From STC-113 sp964553745 (GTDB taxonomy: Bacteria > Patescibacteriota > Gracilibacteria > BD1-5 > UBA2023), in contig CAZKLD010000014.1 in NCBI GenBank assembly GCA_964553745.1, positions 1 to 47,647 of the forward strand: a stretch of DNA of 47,647 nt, given 5' to 3'. The position numbers and the translations under genes were made by a program. Of this stretch, positions 37,709 to 46,844 are shown in pieces. The notes beneath the pieces were generated by a model. It ran no database searches and was not told where the DNA came from. It saw only the letters and a program-made list of their open reading frames with translations. Each line of letters opens with the position of its first letter. Position 1 is the first letter of the stretch.

Positions 37709-37720
37709 ATCTTTTTTTAA

Positions 37721-37756
37721 ATTCAAAAAAAACCGCACCCGGAGCGGGTGCGGTTT
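37721..37756 (-). terminator. GC-rich terminator directly after the M16 gene's TGA
   Basis: 11-bp stem AAACCGCACCC / GGGTGCGGTTT, then a long T-run on the minus strand. It starts about 20 nt past the in-frame TGA at 37777 and would be translated if TGA is read as Gly. Confidence 0.85.
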
Positions 37757-37776
37757 CTCATTTCCTCCTTTAAGCC

Positions 37777-39048
37777 TCAGTTGAAATTTGCAATGAGGCC
37801 CTCTATTTCTGTCTTGGTTTTTTTCTGCACGGGGCCGATTATGGCAATGTGCAGGTTTTGCGGATGGAATAGGAGCTTCGCGGTCATCTGCACCATCTCT
37901 GCAGTTATCCCTGAAATCACAACCTTATCATCCTCTATGGTGCGCATATGTCCGAGAATCTCTCCCGAACCGTAGCGCATCTGTATCTGCTGGCTGGAAT
38001 CTTGGCTATATTCCAGCTCATAGATGAATGATTCCTTGTGTCTCGCCAACTCTTCCTCATCCATCGGTTTTTCGGCAAGAGCCCAGAGGATCTTGACAGA
38101 TTCGCTGAGCGCATCCGATAAGTTATTGGGTTCGGTTTCAAAATTCACATAAAACGCTCCGGTAGAGGGGAACACCGATGTATCAGCATCGATGTGATAA
38201 ACCAGCCCCTTGCGTCCGCGGACTTGAGAGAAGAGGCGTCCGGAGCTTTGGCAAAACGAGAATTTCAGCAAACTCGCCACCGGTGAGAGATCATGATGTC
38301 TCGAGAAGCCCCTGAAGCCTATGCAGACAGAAAACTGGCTATCGGGATTCCTTACGAAGCTTAATTTGGCCCCAGTTTGAACCGGCAAATCAGGAATTTG
38401 GATCTTTGGAGCCCTTTTCCCTTTCCGGGCGCTGAAGTATTTCTCAGCCGAAGCGAAGATGTCCTCGGCTTTTACCTTGCCAGCGACGCAGAGTACGGCA
38501 TTGTCAGGCGTGTAATTGTCAGCGATGAAGGCTTTGGCATCTTTCAGTTTGATGCCTCTGACACTCCTTATGTCTCCGATGACAGGAATGCTCAAGTCGG
38601 TGCCGGGCCATAGCAGGGTATTGACGACCTCGATCGGACAGATATTCTCCTGCTTGTTGTTGAGCCCGTCCCTGATTTCCTGGATTATGGATTTCTTTTC
38701 GATTTCCCAATCCTTCATGAGGTGCGAGAGTATCATCGAAGAGATGAGCGCCATGCCCCTGTCGGTGTGCTTGGGGTGAACCCGGGAATAGTAACAGGTG
38801 GTCTCCTCGTCGGTGCCGGCATTTGCGCCTCCGCCGATAACCTCAAATGCTGCATCGAGAATCTCGGCGTCAGGACAAAGCGAAGTTCCCCGGAAAAGCA
38901 GGTGTTCTACTGCGTGCGCTATGCCTTTTTTATCAGCGGGGTCATCGATGCTGCCTGTGCCGAAATGGATGCCGATTTCTACGGAGTGCAGATGCGGCAG
39001 TTCGACGACGACGATTCTGAGTCCGTTCTCCAGAGTCTTCCTTTTCAT
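37777..39048 (-). CDS. M16-family zinc peptidase, probably acquired from a standard-code donor
   Basis: 423 residues to an in-frame TGA. KTLENGLRIVVVELPHLHSV opens it; the inverted zinc motif HAVEH is at residues 45-49 in KKGIAHAVEHLLFRGTSLCP, and the C-terminal half has FRGFSRHHDLSPVASLLKFS, GRLFSQVRGRKGLVYHIDAD, the usual M16 R/Y substrate-binding segment. All of ~30 Gly residues use GGN codons and none TGA, the DNA is visibly more GC-rich, and the ATG follows AAGGAAGGTGAGCC, a strong Shine-Dalgarno unlike its neighbours. The frame ends with TGA followed by a terminator. In this host the UGA would be read as Gly and add ~20 residues (to TAA at 37717-37719). Confidence 0.88.
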   Translation of the reverse strand: MKRKTLENGLRIVVVELPHLHSVEIGIHFGTGSIDDPADKKGIAHAVEHLLFRGTSLCPDAEILDAAFEVIGGGANAGTDEETTCYYSRVHPKHTDRGMALISSMILSHLMKDWEIEKKSIIQEIRDGLNNKQENICPIEVVNTLLWPGTDLSIPVIGDIRSVRGIKLKDAKAFIADNYTPDNAVLCVAGKVKAEDIFASAEKYFSARKGKRAPKIQIPDLPVQTGAKLSFVRNPDSQFSVCIGFRGFSRHHDLSPVASLLKFSFCQSSGRLFSQVRGRKGLVYHIDADTSVFPSTGAFYVNFETEPNNLSDALSESVKILWALAEKPMDEEELARHKESFIYELEYSQDSSQQIQMRYGSGEILGHMRTIEDDKVVISGITAEMVQMTAKLLFHPQNLHIAIIGPVQKKTKTEIEGLIANFN

Positions 39049-39130
39049 GGCTCACCTTCCTTTTTGTCTTTGTTTTGGGTTATGTAAAAAAAACACGGAT
39101 TAATCAGAGTATCTTATTAATAACGATAAA

Positions 39131-39166
39131 CAAAAAATTGTCAAACTATTAAGTCTGACAATTTTA
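39131..39166 (-). terminator. terminator of the WecG-like gene
   Basis: Stem AAAATTGTCA / TGACAATTTT with a 12-nt loop, just past the TAA at 39172 on the minus strand. The rest of 39049-39171 holds the upstream region of the M16 gene. Confidence 0.75.
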
Positions 39167-39171
39167 AATCA

Positions 39172-39987
39172 TTATTTGCTTTTCACTACCTCCCAGAGGA
39201 ATACGAATATGGCTCTCCATATTCTCTTCATCATCCATTGCGGATGGAGGATGAGTCTCCATAGCCATTCCAATCATAGTCTTACAAAGATTCTTGGCGC
39301 CCTTCTTTTGAATCATGTTATAAGGTCAAAGCTTCATCAGATTCCTGCCGCGACTTTTACATTATTCAGTTTCGGCAACATCTCGGCTATGGTCATCTCT
39401 TGTATCTTTTGGCCTTGGCTTGAGAAAAGATAAATATCATCAGTCTCATTTATCTTGCTTATGATCTCTTCTGTATTACCTCAATCGCATATATACATGT
39501 GGAATCTTGCATTCGGATATTTTTCTTCAAGTTGGGAGACGAGGGTTTTCTGCCTTTCGATCTTCAGATTGTCTCATTTGTTCCCAGGAGCTTGGAATTT
39601 ATCCACTATAGTGACTCAAAGACCCTTCTCATTTGAATATTCTATGATTTTTCTTGTAAAGTCGCTTCCGCATATCCTTTCTCAATATTGAGCATATAAC
39701 GCTCTTCTCTTTATGAAAAGATTCAGCCCGTAGTATGGGATGAGCAGGAAGCTGAGGAATCTAGGAAGATTGTCGCTGACAATCTGAAATCCGGCATAAA
39801 TCCCTATTCAATCAGGAATCAGATAATCTCATGCATTGAGTATTTTCTTGAATTCAGGATCTTTTTTCCCGGCTAGGAGAATCTCTGGATTGGGAGTGAA
39901 AACCAGTGATTTTTTTGTCGGGTTTTTCATTTCCTCATAGAATTGTTTGTTCGTGAGCTTAGATAATTTTATTCAGAATATTTCCAT
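39172..39987 (-). CDS. WecG/TagA/CpsF-family glycosyltransferase
   Basis: 271 residues. VFTPNPEILLAGKKDPEFKK and ILNAGDYLIPDGIGIYAG form the family signature (N-x-x-x-l, then D-G-x-G); later GLGVTIVDKFQAPGNKGDNL-type strands (GLWVTI... with TGA=Gly), YPNARFHMYICDGGNTEEII and MLPKLNNVKVAAGIGGSFDL followed by TGFKRRAPRIFVRLGLEGLG, the R-A-P-x-x-x-x-x-x-g-l-E-W/G-x-x-R motif. These membrane-associated enzymes add ManNAcA or ManNAc to lipid-linked sugars in teichoic acid or ECA synthesis. It supports active surface-glycan synthesis. Stands alone. Confidence 0.9.
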
Positions 39988-40117
39988 CGGGGTTTAACGT
40001 AAAGGGTAACTATTTTTTATCTGAAGCATTGTATAAAAAATCTGAAAACTGCAAATTCTTTCTTGCAACTTATCATATTTTATTTAAAATGCTCGGCGTA
40101 ATATTTTAAATGAAATC

Positions 40118-40339
40118 ATGGGAAAAGTTGAAATAAAGGCAAAGAGCCCCACAAGGCGCCCTCAAGTGAATGAAAGATGCATCGGATGCTGAGCTTGCAT
40201 AGCGATATGTCCGGATGTTTTTGATTTTACGGATGAGGGATACGCAAAGGCCTTAAGGCTCGATGATTACGAGGGGAAATGAGTGGATGATGCAATAAGC
40301 GCTTGCCCTGTAGATGCCATAAAGTGGATTGCAATATAG
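40118..40339 (+). CDS. single [4Fe-4S] ferredoxin
   Basis: 73 residues. RCIGCGACIAICPDVFDF gives Cys21, Cys24, Cys27 (and Cys31), and SACPVDAIKW gives Cys63, the usual ligands of one 4Fe-4S cluster. The second Gly of CxGCGxC is TGA (40190-40192), strong evidence for UGA=Gly because this position is nearly invariant. Likely a low-potential electron carrier; with so reduced a genome its partner (for example radical SAM enzymes or ribonucleotide reductase activation) is unknown. Monocistronic with its own terminator. Confidence 0.93.
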
Positions 40340-40349
40340 TTAAATCTTA

Positions 40350-40382
40350 AAATAATCCCCTCCGTCGGAGGGGATTATTTTT
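40350..40382. terminator. bidirectional terminator between ferredoxin and ftsW/rodA
   Basis: About 15-bp stem AAATAATCCCCTCCG / CGGAGGGGATTATTT with a minimal loop, T/A runs on both sides, ending just before the TAA of the minus-strand gene. Confidence 0.85.
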
Positions 40383-40383
40383 A

Positions 40384-41607
40384 TTATGCTGAAACTCGAT
40401 TTTTCCTGAAGAATTTGTTTGCAGATACTTTGGTTTTCTCATACTCGCTGTCGCGGGAGATGTTGAGGAGTATTCAGACTCATATCATCAGAGAAAGAAG
40501 GGATGATCATCCGTAGCTTATGAACGGCAAAGTGATTCAGGTCAGCGGAATGATGTTGAGATTCACTCAGATGTTTACGAATGTCTGGATCATTATCCAG
40601 CTCGTCAATCATACAGCCAGATATTTTCCGAATGGGTCATTCACCCTCTGCGCTATGCTGAATCATCTGTAGGCTATCATCAGATACAGCAATAGAAGGA
40701 ACAGTATTCATATGAATCAGAGCTCCTCTCATATCACCGAGAATATGAAATCTCATTGCACTTCCGGCAAATATCAGAATTTCTGTATCGATTTTCAGAA
40801 TCCCAATCAGAAGAATCATCAGCTTCAGATGGCTATAAGTCATTGCAGAGTCTGGAAATTTATTGTCTTGTCCTGAATGGAGGTTTTGTTGTCGGATAGG
40901 AAGTTATCGAATCTCTCGGTGATATATGTGATCGTATTCCTCTTTGATCATTCTGAGACTTTTCATGCAAAATAGACTCCCATTACAAATATCAATCCTA
41001 TCAAGAACAGAGCTCACAGATGCTTGATGTTTCATCAGGCTATAAAGAACATGATAACTGAAATCGGCACTACGATAAGGACGGTTCCGAAATCTGGCTG
41101 GAGAGCCAGCGGTATGACGACAACCGAGACTATTATGAGGAAGGGGATGAGTCATTCATGAAGCGAGGATATCTCTCATTTTCTCCTTTTCAAGAAATAT
41201 GCCATATAGATTATCAGTCATAATTTCAGGAATTCGGAAGGCTGAAGCGAAAACGGTATGAAAGGTATATTTATCCATCATCTCGCTCAATTGTATGTTA
41301 CTCATACGAATAGCACTATGATAAGGAAGATTATCGCTCATCCGAAAATCTGCTTTGCATACTTCTCGAGGTATTTATATGACATTTTTGTGAAAAGGCC
41401 CAGAGTCAGAAGCGAGATTATGACATGGCTTATATTCCTCAGGAGATAGAATGAATTGTTCGCTTCCTTGAGCTTTCAAAGGGCGACCATGGCTGAAGTT
41501 ACCTTGTACGAAGGATAGACGCTTACGGAGCTGATCATGATCATTCAGAAAATCATGAGAGCGAATACGATGAAAAATAGAGAATAGTCTATGGCCTTTG
41601 TCTTCAT
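40384..41607 (-). CDS. FtsW/RodA/SpoVE-family peptidoglycan polymerase
   Basis: 407 residues, about ten TM helices. Signature segments: KAIDYSLFFIVFALMIFGMI at the N-terminus, NIPFIPFSLQPSEFLKLGLI, PLALQPDFGTVLIVVPISVI (with the catalytic-region Pro-Asp-x-Gly), then LPEVQGDFIFSVIGEELGF and the C-terminal NIIPLTGITLPFISYGGSSL, all typical of SEDS proteins. Several Gly are TGA. No bPBP partner is in the window, so FtsW and RodA cannot be separated with confidence. It shows that this small cell still makes and shapes a peptidoglycan wall. YggT gene lies 2 nt upstream. Confidence 0.92.
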
Positions 41608-41609
41608 TT

Positions 41610-41894
41610 TTAAGGTAATAATATAAATACTCCAGGATTCAGCATCAATATGAGTGAATAAATCGCTTGGATTGCAATGAAAACAATTATCGGTGTGAAA
41701 TCAATAGGTCAGAATGTCGTCGGTATGATCTTCTTGATTGAATTATATATCGGTCTTGTTATGCTCTGCAAAAATCGGATCCTGACAACGATTCAGAATA
41801 GCTGAAACCATGATAATATCACCTCGACAATTATGAGAATCTTAATGAGATCCAGAAATGTCAGGATGCTTAATGTTATATAATTGAGTAGCAT
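41610..41894 (-). CDS. YggT-family membrane protein
   Basis: 94 residues, two hydrophobic helices (ITLSILTFLDLIKILIIVEV, IDFTPIIVFIAIQAIYSLIL) with the linking segment RFLQSITRPIYNSIKKIIPT, which matches the YggT pattern (t-eP-l-p-rr-iP). YggT/Ycf19 proteins are implicated in envelope integrity, osmotic shock and septum-related processes. Located directly upstream of the FtsW/RodA gene, the order YggT then SEDS supports a cell-envelope role. Confidence 0.85.
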
Positions 41895-41947
41895 TTTTTT
41901 CTATAGTTAAAGCATTCTAAATATATGAGTATTTTGCAAAAATCAAG

Positions 41948-41983
41948 AAAAAACCCTCAGGAAATTTCCTGAGGGTTTTTTTA
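41948..41983 (-). terminator. terminator of the LPxTG-like surface-protein gene
   Basis: 17-bp perfect palindrome AAAAAACCCTCAGGAAA and its reverse complement, with A/T tails, 20 nt beyond the TAA at 42003. Confidence 0.88.
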
Positions 41984-42002
41984 GGGTGAATTAGCTTAAT
42001 GA

Positions 42003-42974
42003 TTACTTAGCGAATCTTTTGCGGTATCCATAAACGATTCCGAAAGAAAGCATAAGTGCAACGATCACTATAAGATTTTCCTTTGTACCAGTTGCAGGTA
42101 GGGCAGGAGCACCATTAAGAGCACCTGATGCAGTAGCACCGCTCATAGTAGCACCTGATAGGGCAGCAGCATCTAGTGCTCCAGCTTCTAAGCTAGCAGC
42201 TAGATTTACTGGTGTTTGGAATTCCTTAACACCGTTAACACCTTCTTGAATATTGTTACCTGTAGCATCTTTTGCGCTGATTACAGTTACTGAGTAACTA
42301 GAATTTGCGTCTAATACAGTAGCAACCTTAACGATTACATTATTAGGAGAAGAAGCATCTGGAGTGATTTGAGCAACTGGAACATCAGATGAATCAGTTG
42401 TCTTTGTAATTTTCACTGATACAGGATCAGTACCTAGAGCGGCGCTGAATTCTAGTGAAAGAGTCTTGTTGTCTTGTGCAGTAACATTTGAAAGCGCAAG
42501 GCTAGAAGCAGCCCCAGTTCCAGTTGCAGCAACTGCACCAGATCCAGCTACAGCGCTGTCAGTCTTTACATTCAATTCGTCAGAATAAGTGTCTGATTCG
42601 TTATTATCCTTATCTACAGCTACAACTGAGAAGTAATAATCAGTATCAGCCTCTAGATTCTCAACAGTAGTTCCTGTCGCAGTGACTGGATCTGTTTCAT
42701 TGTCGTATTGAGGATTTGTTTCAGTTGAGTTAGCAACTGATTGTTTTGAATATTTTACGATGTAGTTTGTAGCAGCTTCAACCTTTTCCCATTCAAGAGT
42801 TACTCAAGTCGATGTCTTGCTTACTAACTTTGGAGCACCTTTAAGTTCAAGAGAAGCAGAAACGGGCGCCTTTTCAGAAGTAGGAGCTGCAGTAGTAGTT
42901 CCAGTAGCAGCGAATGCACTAGTCGTAAGCATCAAAGCAGCAGTCATAAGTGCAATTTTTTTTATGTGTGTCAT
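42003..42974 (-). CDS. LPxTG-like surface protein with fibronectin type III-like domain
   Basis: 323 residues. Signal peptide MTHIKKIALMTAALMLTTSA, cut near FAA. A fibronectin-III-like domain follows (APKLVSKTSTGVTLEWEKVE, NYIVKYSKQS, LEADTDYYFSVVAVDKDNNE). A second Ig-like domain (ALGTDPVSVKITKTTDSSDV, LDANSSYSVTVISAKDATGN) and an Ala/Gly-rich linker precede the C-terminus: ALPATG, TKEN, LIVIVALMLSFGIVYGY, RKRFAK, a full sortase-type sorting signal (LPATG, TM, basic tail). Only one of ~20 Gly is TGA, unlike most genes here, which suggests strong expression. No sortase in the window. Could be an S-layer or stalk component. Confidence 0.88.
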
Positions 42975-43128
42975 AATAAAAATATTAAAAAAGTAAATAT
43001 AAAATAAATGAATTTGTATTGTACAATATTGTGTTTTTGTATATAATTCACCTGTACTTAGGCAGTATATACTAAATTAAGTTATTTTGCAAAAAAATTA
43101 ATATTTTTTATCGATAAAAAAGATTTCT

Positions 43129-43692
43129 ATGACGAATAAGGCATTTACAATGATTGAAATGCTTATAGTAATCGCTTTGATATGAGTGGTCGCAACCCTT
43201 GTCAGCGGCTTTGATTTCAACAGGCAGACAGATGGAGAGAAAAGGGACAGGATGGCGAATATGATCTCATCTATAATAAATACGGAAAAGATAAATGCCA
43301 TAACTTGAAAAGGAGTTTCAAATTGAAGCTCTATAATCAATTATGATTACTCAAAATTGAATCTGAGCAATACCTGACTCACCGTCAAATATCTTGACTC
43401 CTCTATGAATACAGTAGCGACTTGAGCTTCGTTCACTTATCCATTCTATATGGATACGCATTATGAGATCAAGAAAATAGATGTGATCAATGCAAGCGGC
43501 GCCACATACACATGATGAACTATAGATATAATATTCAACCGGCTTGCGAACAATATTTCATTCACAGGAACACAATCGGATGGCACGCCGCTCCCTTCAA
43601 ATACTGTGAGTTTGGATATTACAGCATGATATGCCAAAATCAATAGGCACATCCTGTTTGACTATAGGACCTGAAGGCTAGAAATAAAATAA
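43129..43692 (+). CDS. minor prepilin (FimT/GspH-like)
   Basis: 187 residues. MTNKAFTMIEMLIVIALIGV is a class III signal with Ala at -1 and Glu at +5, followed by VATLVSGFDFNRQ and a beta-rich domain (INYDYSKLNLSNTGLTVKYL, SGATYTGGTIDIIFNRLANN) ending HILFDYRTGRLEIK. The length and I-E-M-L form match minor pilins or pseudopilins of the FimT/GspH type that initiate pilus assembly. Eight of its Gly are TGA. It is the only plus-strand pilin gene in the window, divergent from the LPxTG-like gene. Confidence 0.85.
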
Positions 43693-43731
43693 TAATACCT
43701 CAGTTTTTGCATTAATGGTTTTCATCTTTCC

Positions 43732-43765
43732 AGATAATCTCCCAGAGGAGATTATCTTTTTATTT
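43732..43765 (+). terminator. terminator of the minor prepilin
   Basis: 11-bp stem AGATAATCTCC / GGAGATTATCT, loop CAGA, T-run. Confidence 0.85.
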
Positions 43766-43853
43766 TCTGATAAAAAATTCTTGCTATTTTGGGTATAATT
43801 ATTTATAATGCTGTTGCCTATACAAATGGCGTTTATAACTAAACAAAATCTCT

Positions 43854-44156
43854 ATGGAACTTCAAAGAAGAATAAATCTGAAAAATATGATAAATGACAG
43901 GCCTGTAATAGAAAGGTTGGTGGAGGAGAATCTTAATTGAAAGCTGGACAATTATTTACAGAAATTCAAATGAGAGCAGATTGAGGGAAGGCTTTCCCTG
44001 ACTATGGAAAAGAATAAAAAAGATATGTTTAACGGTTCATTGCAGCTTTTGATCGATGGAAAGAGATTCAGATATAAAAGAGAAGATTATAAAAAATTGG
44101 ACGATCTCATAAATCATCTATTCGATCATTTTAAAGAAGAACTGGCAAAAAAATAA
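43854..44156 (+). CDS. HPF/RaiA-like ribosome-associated protein
   Basis: 100 residues. MELQRRINLKNMINDRPVIE, KLDNYLQKF (charged helix), QIEGRLSLTMEKNKKDMFNG and SLQLLIDGKRFRYKREDYKK then DDLINHLFDHFKEELAKK follow the beta-alpha-beta-beta-beta-alpha order of ribosome hibernation factors (short HPF/YfiA). Two Gly are TGA. The match is by secondary-structure pattern and size rather than by a diagnostic motif. Such factors dimerise or silence ribosomes under starvation, useful for a host-dependent cell. Confidence 0.65.
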
Positions 44157-44170
44157 TTTTATATTATATT

Positions 44171-44207
44171 AAGAGGAAATTCCGACAAGAACTTCCTCTT
44201 TTTTTAT
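44171..44207 (+). terminator. terminator of the HPF-like gene
   Basis: Stem AAGAGGAA / TTCCTCTT with a T-run, 15 nt past the stop. Confidence 0.8.
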
Positions 44208-44225
44208 TTTGTTAATCTCTCGGCT

Positions 44226-45431
44226 ATGAATATTGATTTCATTATGAATCACATATGGGCAATAGTACTTTTTTTGGTTGTATTTTCAGTAATCGTATTC
44301 ATCCACGAGTTCGGGCATTATATCTTCGCCAAGATGTTTGGCGTAAAGGTGGAGGAGTTCTGAATGTGACTTCCTCCGAAAGTAGTTGATTTGTATCAAG
44401 ATAAATCAGGAACGGTATACTCTATCAATCTCCTTCCGATATGATGATTCGTGAGCCTGAAATGAGAAAAATATAACGAGCTGAGCATCTATGAAAAAAA
44501 TTCTCTTGCTTGAGCGCCCATCTATAAGCAGATGATGATAGTGTTGGCATGAGTGATGATGAACTTCATTTTCGCATGACTTGTATTCTCATATTTTTTC
44601 CAAACTTGAATCAAGCCAATGATAATAGATACTCAATTCAAGACAGCACATCAGTCTAAGATTTTTGTGAATTTCGATGAAGCTCAGAAAATATGATTGA
44701 TAAAGGCAGACTGATTGCAGATTTCACCATCCAGCCCTACTTCTCTTGCTGCACGTTCGTGAATCAGGGACAAGGATATCCTTATTTCTATAAATTGAAT
44801 AAGGCTTTCTAGGCCTGAGGAGATGATAAATGCGGTAAAGACTTTCGACGCACCGCTGAAATTTGTCATAAAGCGTGATAACAAGCTCATCAATCTGGAA
44901 ATCACACCAGATCAGGGCAAGATATGAAGCTATGTGTGATACAATATAGTTTCGCAGGACCTGAATTTCATGTACAAGCACGATTGGAAGACGGCACTAA
45001 AAGAATGATTCATAGAAGTGTACAATCAGTCTAGGCAAGTCCTTGAAATACTTTTCATAATAATAAAAAGCCTTGTAGCGCCTGAAACCGCCTATGAGAG
45101 GACGGTTGCAGTGAACAGCATCCAATGACCTATAGGATTATGAGATCAGTTTGTAAAATTCGTAGAATTGAAGCTTGATATATGATTTTATGTAATCGTC
45201 GCTGCGCTGCTGAGTGTGAATCTGGGCGTATTCAACCTATTGCCTTTTCCTGCTCTTGACGGATGAAGGTTCTTCATAATGCTTCTGAATTCGGTTGTGA
45301 TATTCCTTTTCGGAAAGAGGGCTATCGGCGACAAGACAGAAACCCTCATACATATAGTCTGATTCGGATTGCTCATACTGCTCTCGATACTGGTGGCATA
45401 TATGGATATATTCCGCATTTTCAGCAACTAA
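44226..45431 (+). CDS. rseP: RseP-like site-2 protease (M50)
   Basis: 401 residues. The zinc motif HEFGH is at 27-31 (VFIHEFGHYIFAKMFGVKVE), followed by GMGLPPKV and LLPIGGFVSLKGE, the usual M50 lead. A PDZ domain spans about 150-240 (LAARSGIRDKDILISINGIR), and NLLPFPALDGGRFFIMLLN contains the NxxPxPxLDGG motif that supplies the third zinc ligand. Four TM helices are evident. RseP cuts anti-sigma factors and signal-peptide remnants within the membrane. Many Gly are TGA. No rpoE/rseA is in the window. Confidence 0.94.
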
Positions 45432-45588
45432 AATCGAAAATGCTCAAAATAATGGGCAATTCATAAAGGTTATATTCCTATTGATATCTCAGGGGTAGCT
45501 GCAATTGTGATTGTTTTCTCATATAGGAGCGATGTGATGCTCAGAAAAGGGAATTAAATTTTTTTAATTTTGAAACTCATATTAATTG

Positions 45589-45622
45589 GGTAATATGTGG
45601 AAGATTTATTCCATATATTACC
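45589..45622. promoter_or_regulatory. 14-bp inverted repeat over the tgt promoter
   Basis: GGTAATATGTGGAA / TTCCATATATTACC (one G-U) separated by 6 nt. It overlaps a -10-like TAATAT (45591-45596), with TTGAAA at 45570-45575. It lacks a T-run, so an operator or 5' leader hairpin is more likely than a terminator. The rest of 45432-45630 shows no gene. Confidence 0.5.
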
Positions 45623-45630
45623 TATTTAAA

Positions 45631-46809
45631 GTGTTTGAATTTAAAATAATAAAAAAAGACTGAAACGCGCGCGCTGGAGAATTCGTCACTCCTCACTGAA
45701 CAATAAGGACTCCGATATTCATGCCGGTATGAACTCAGGCAACAGTAAAATGAATAACCAGGGAGCAGATCAAGGAGATCTGATCGGAGATAATCCTATC
45801 GAATACTTATCACCTTTATCTTAAGCCAGGAGAACATCTAATAGAGGACTTCTGATGACTCCATGATTTCATGTCAATTGATATGCCGATCCTGACCGAT
45901 AGCTGATGATTTCAGGTTTTTTCTCTCGGACAGAGCTGAACTTCCGGATATAAAAGCTGAGAAAGCCTAGTAAAGATAACTGAGGATTGAGTGCAGTTCC
46001 GTTCCCATAGGGATGGTTCAAAACATTTCTTTTCTCCAGAAAAAGCCATGCAGATCCAGGAGAAATTATGAGCCGATATAATAATGGCTTTCGATGAATG
46101 CGCACCTGGAGATTCCACTCATAATTATGCAAAAAGAGCTATGACCAGGACTCATCATTGGGCAGTAAGATGCCTTGATGAGCATACGAAGCTACAGAAA
46201 ATCCGTGCTGATAAATGACAGAATCCTCAAGCTCTTTTTCCGATAATCCAATGAGTCGTCTATGAAGACCTACGCAAAGAATCAGCAGAATTCTTATCGC
46301 AATTAGATACACCGGGAATCGCTATCGGATGATTAAGCGTATGAGAATCAAAAGAAGATCTTCTGAAAGTCCTTGATATAGTCGCACCTATTTTGCCTGA
46401 GTGAAAGCCTCATTATCTGATGTGATTATGAACCCCTGAGGATCTGATCGAATGAATCTACAGGTGAATCGATATGTTTGATTGTGTCCTTCCGACAAGG
46501 CTCTGAAGGCATTGAGTTGCATTCTCTTCGACTGGAAATCTTAAAATCACAAACAAGAAATTTGAATTCGAGAAGTGATGAATACCGATAGATCCTGAAC
46601 TCGAGACTTATGTCTCAAAACATTATTCTATCTGATATTTGAGGCATCTTTTTCAAGTGTGAGAATTCCTCTGATGACAGCTTCTGAGCTTGCATAATCT
46701 GGAATTCCTGATAAATATCTCCAAAAAGGCGAGAGAACATATCATTAAATGAGATTATGATGCATTCAGGAATAAATTCTGGAATGAATATAGGAATAAA
46801 TGATTATAA
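45631..46809 (+). CDS. tgt: Tgt-family tRNA-guanine transglycosylase, zinc Cys residues missing
   Basis: 392 residues. FKIIKKDGNARAGEFVTPHG, TPIFMPVGTQATVKGITREQ, ILTDSGGFQVFSLG (general base Asp), IIMAFDECAPGDSTHNYAKR, GIAIGGLSVGE, YLMGLGTPEDLIEGIYRGID and MFDCVLPTRLGRHGVAFS (nucleophile Asp) are all present. The C-terminal zinc site, normally DPECDCYTC, reads DPELETYVSKHY, so the three Cys ligands are lost while the final H (SLHNLEF) remains. A GTG start at 45631 best matches family N-termini; the in-frame ATG at 45595 overlaps the promoter. Bacterial Tgt inserts preQ1 at G34 of GUN tRNAs. Confidence 0.92.
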
Positions 46810-46844
46810 AAAATAATCCCGGATTTTCCGGGATTATTTTTTTA
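46807..46844. terminator. bidirectional terminator after tgt and pilin 7
   Basis: 14-bp stem AAAATAATCCCGGA / TCCGGGATTATTTT with a 3-nt loop and A/T tails. Confidence 0.85.
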
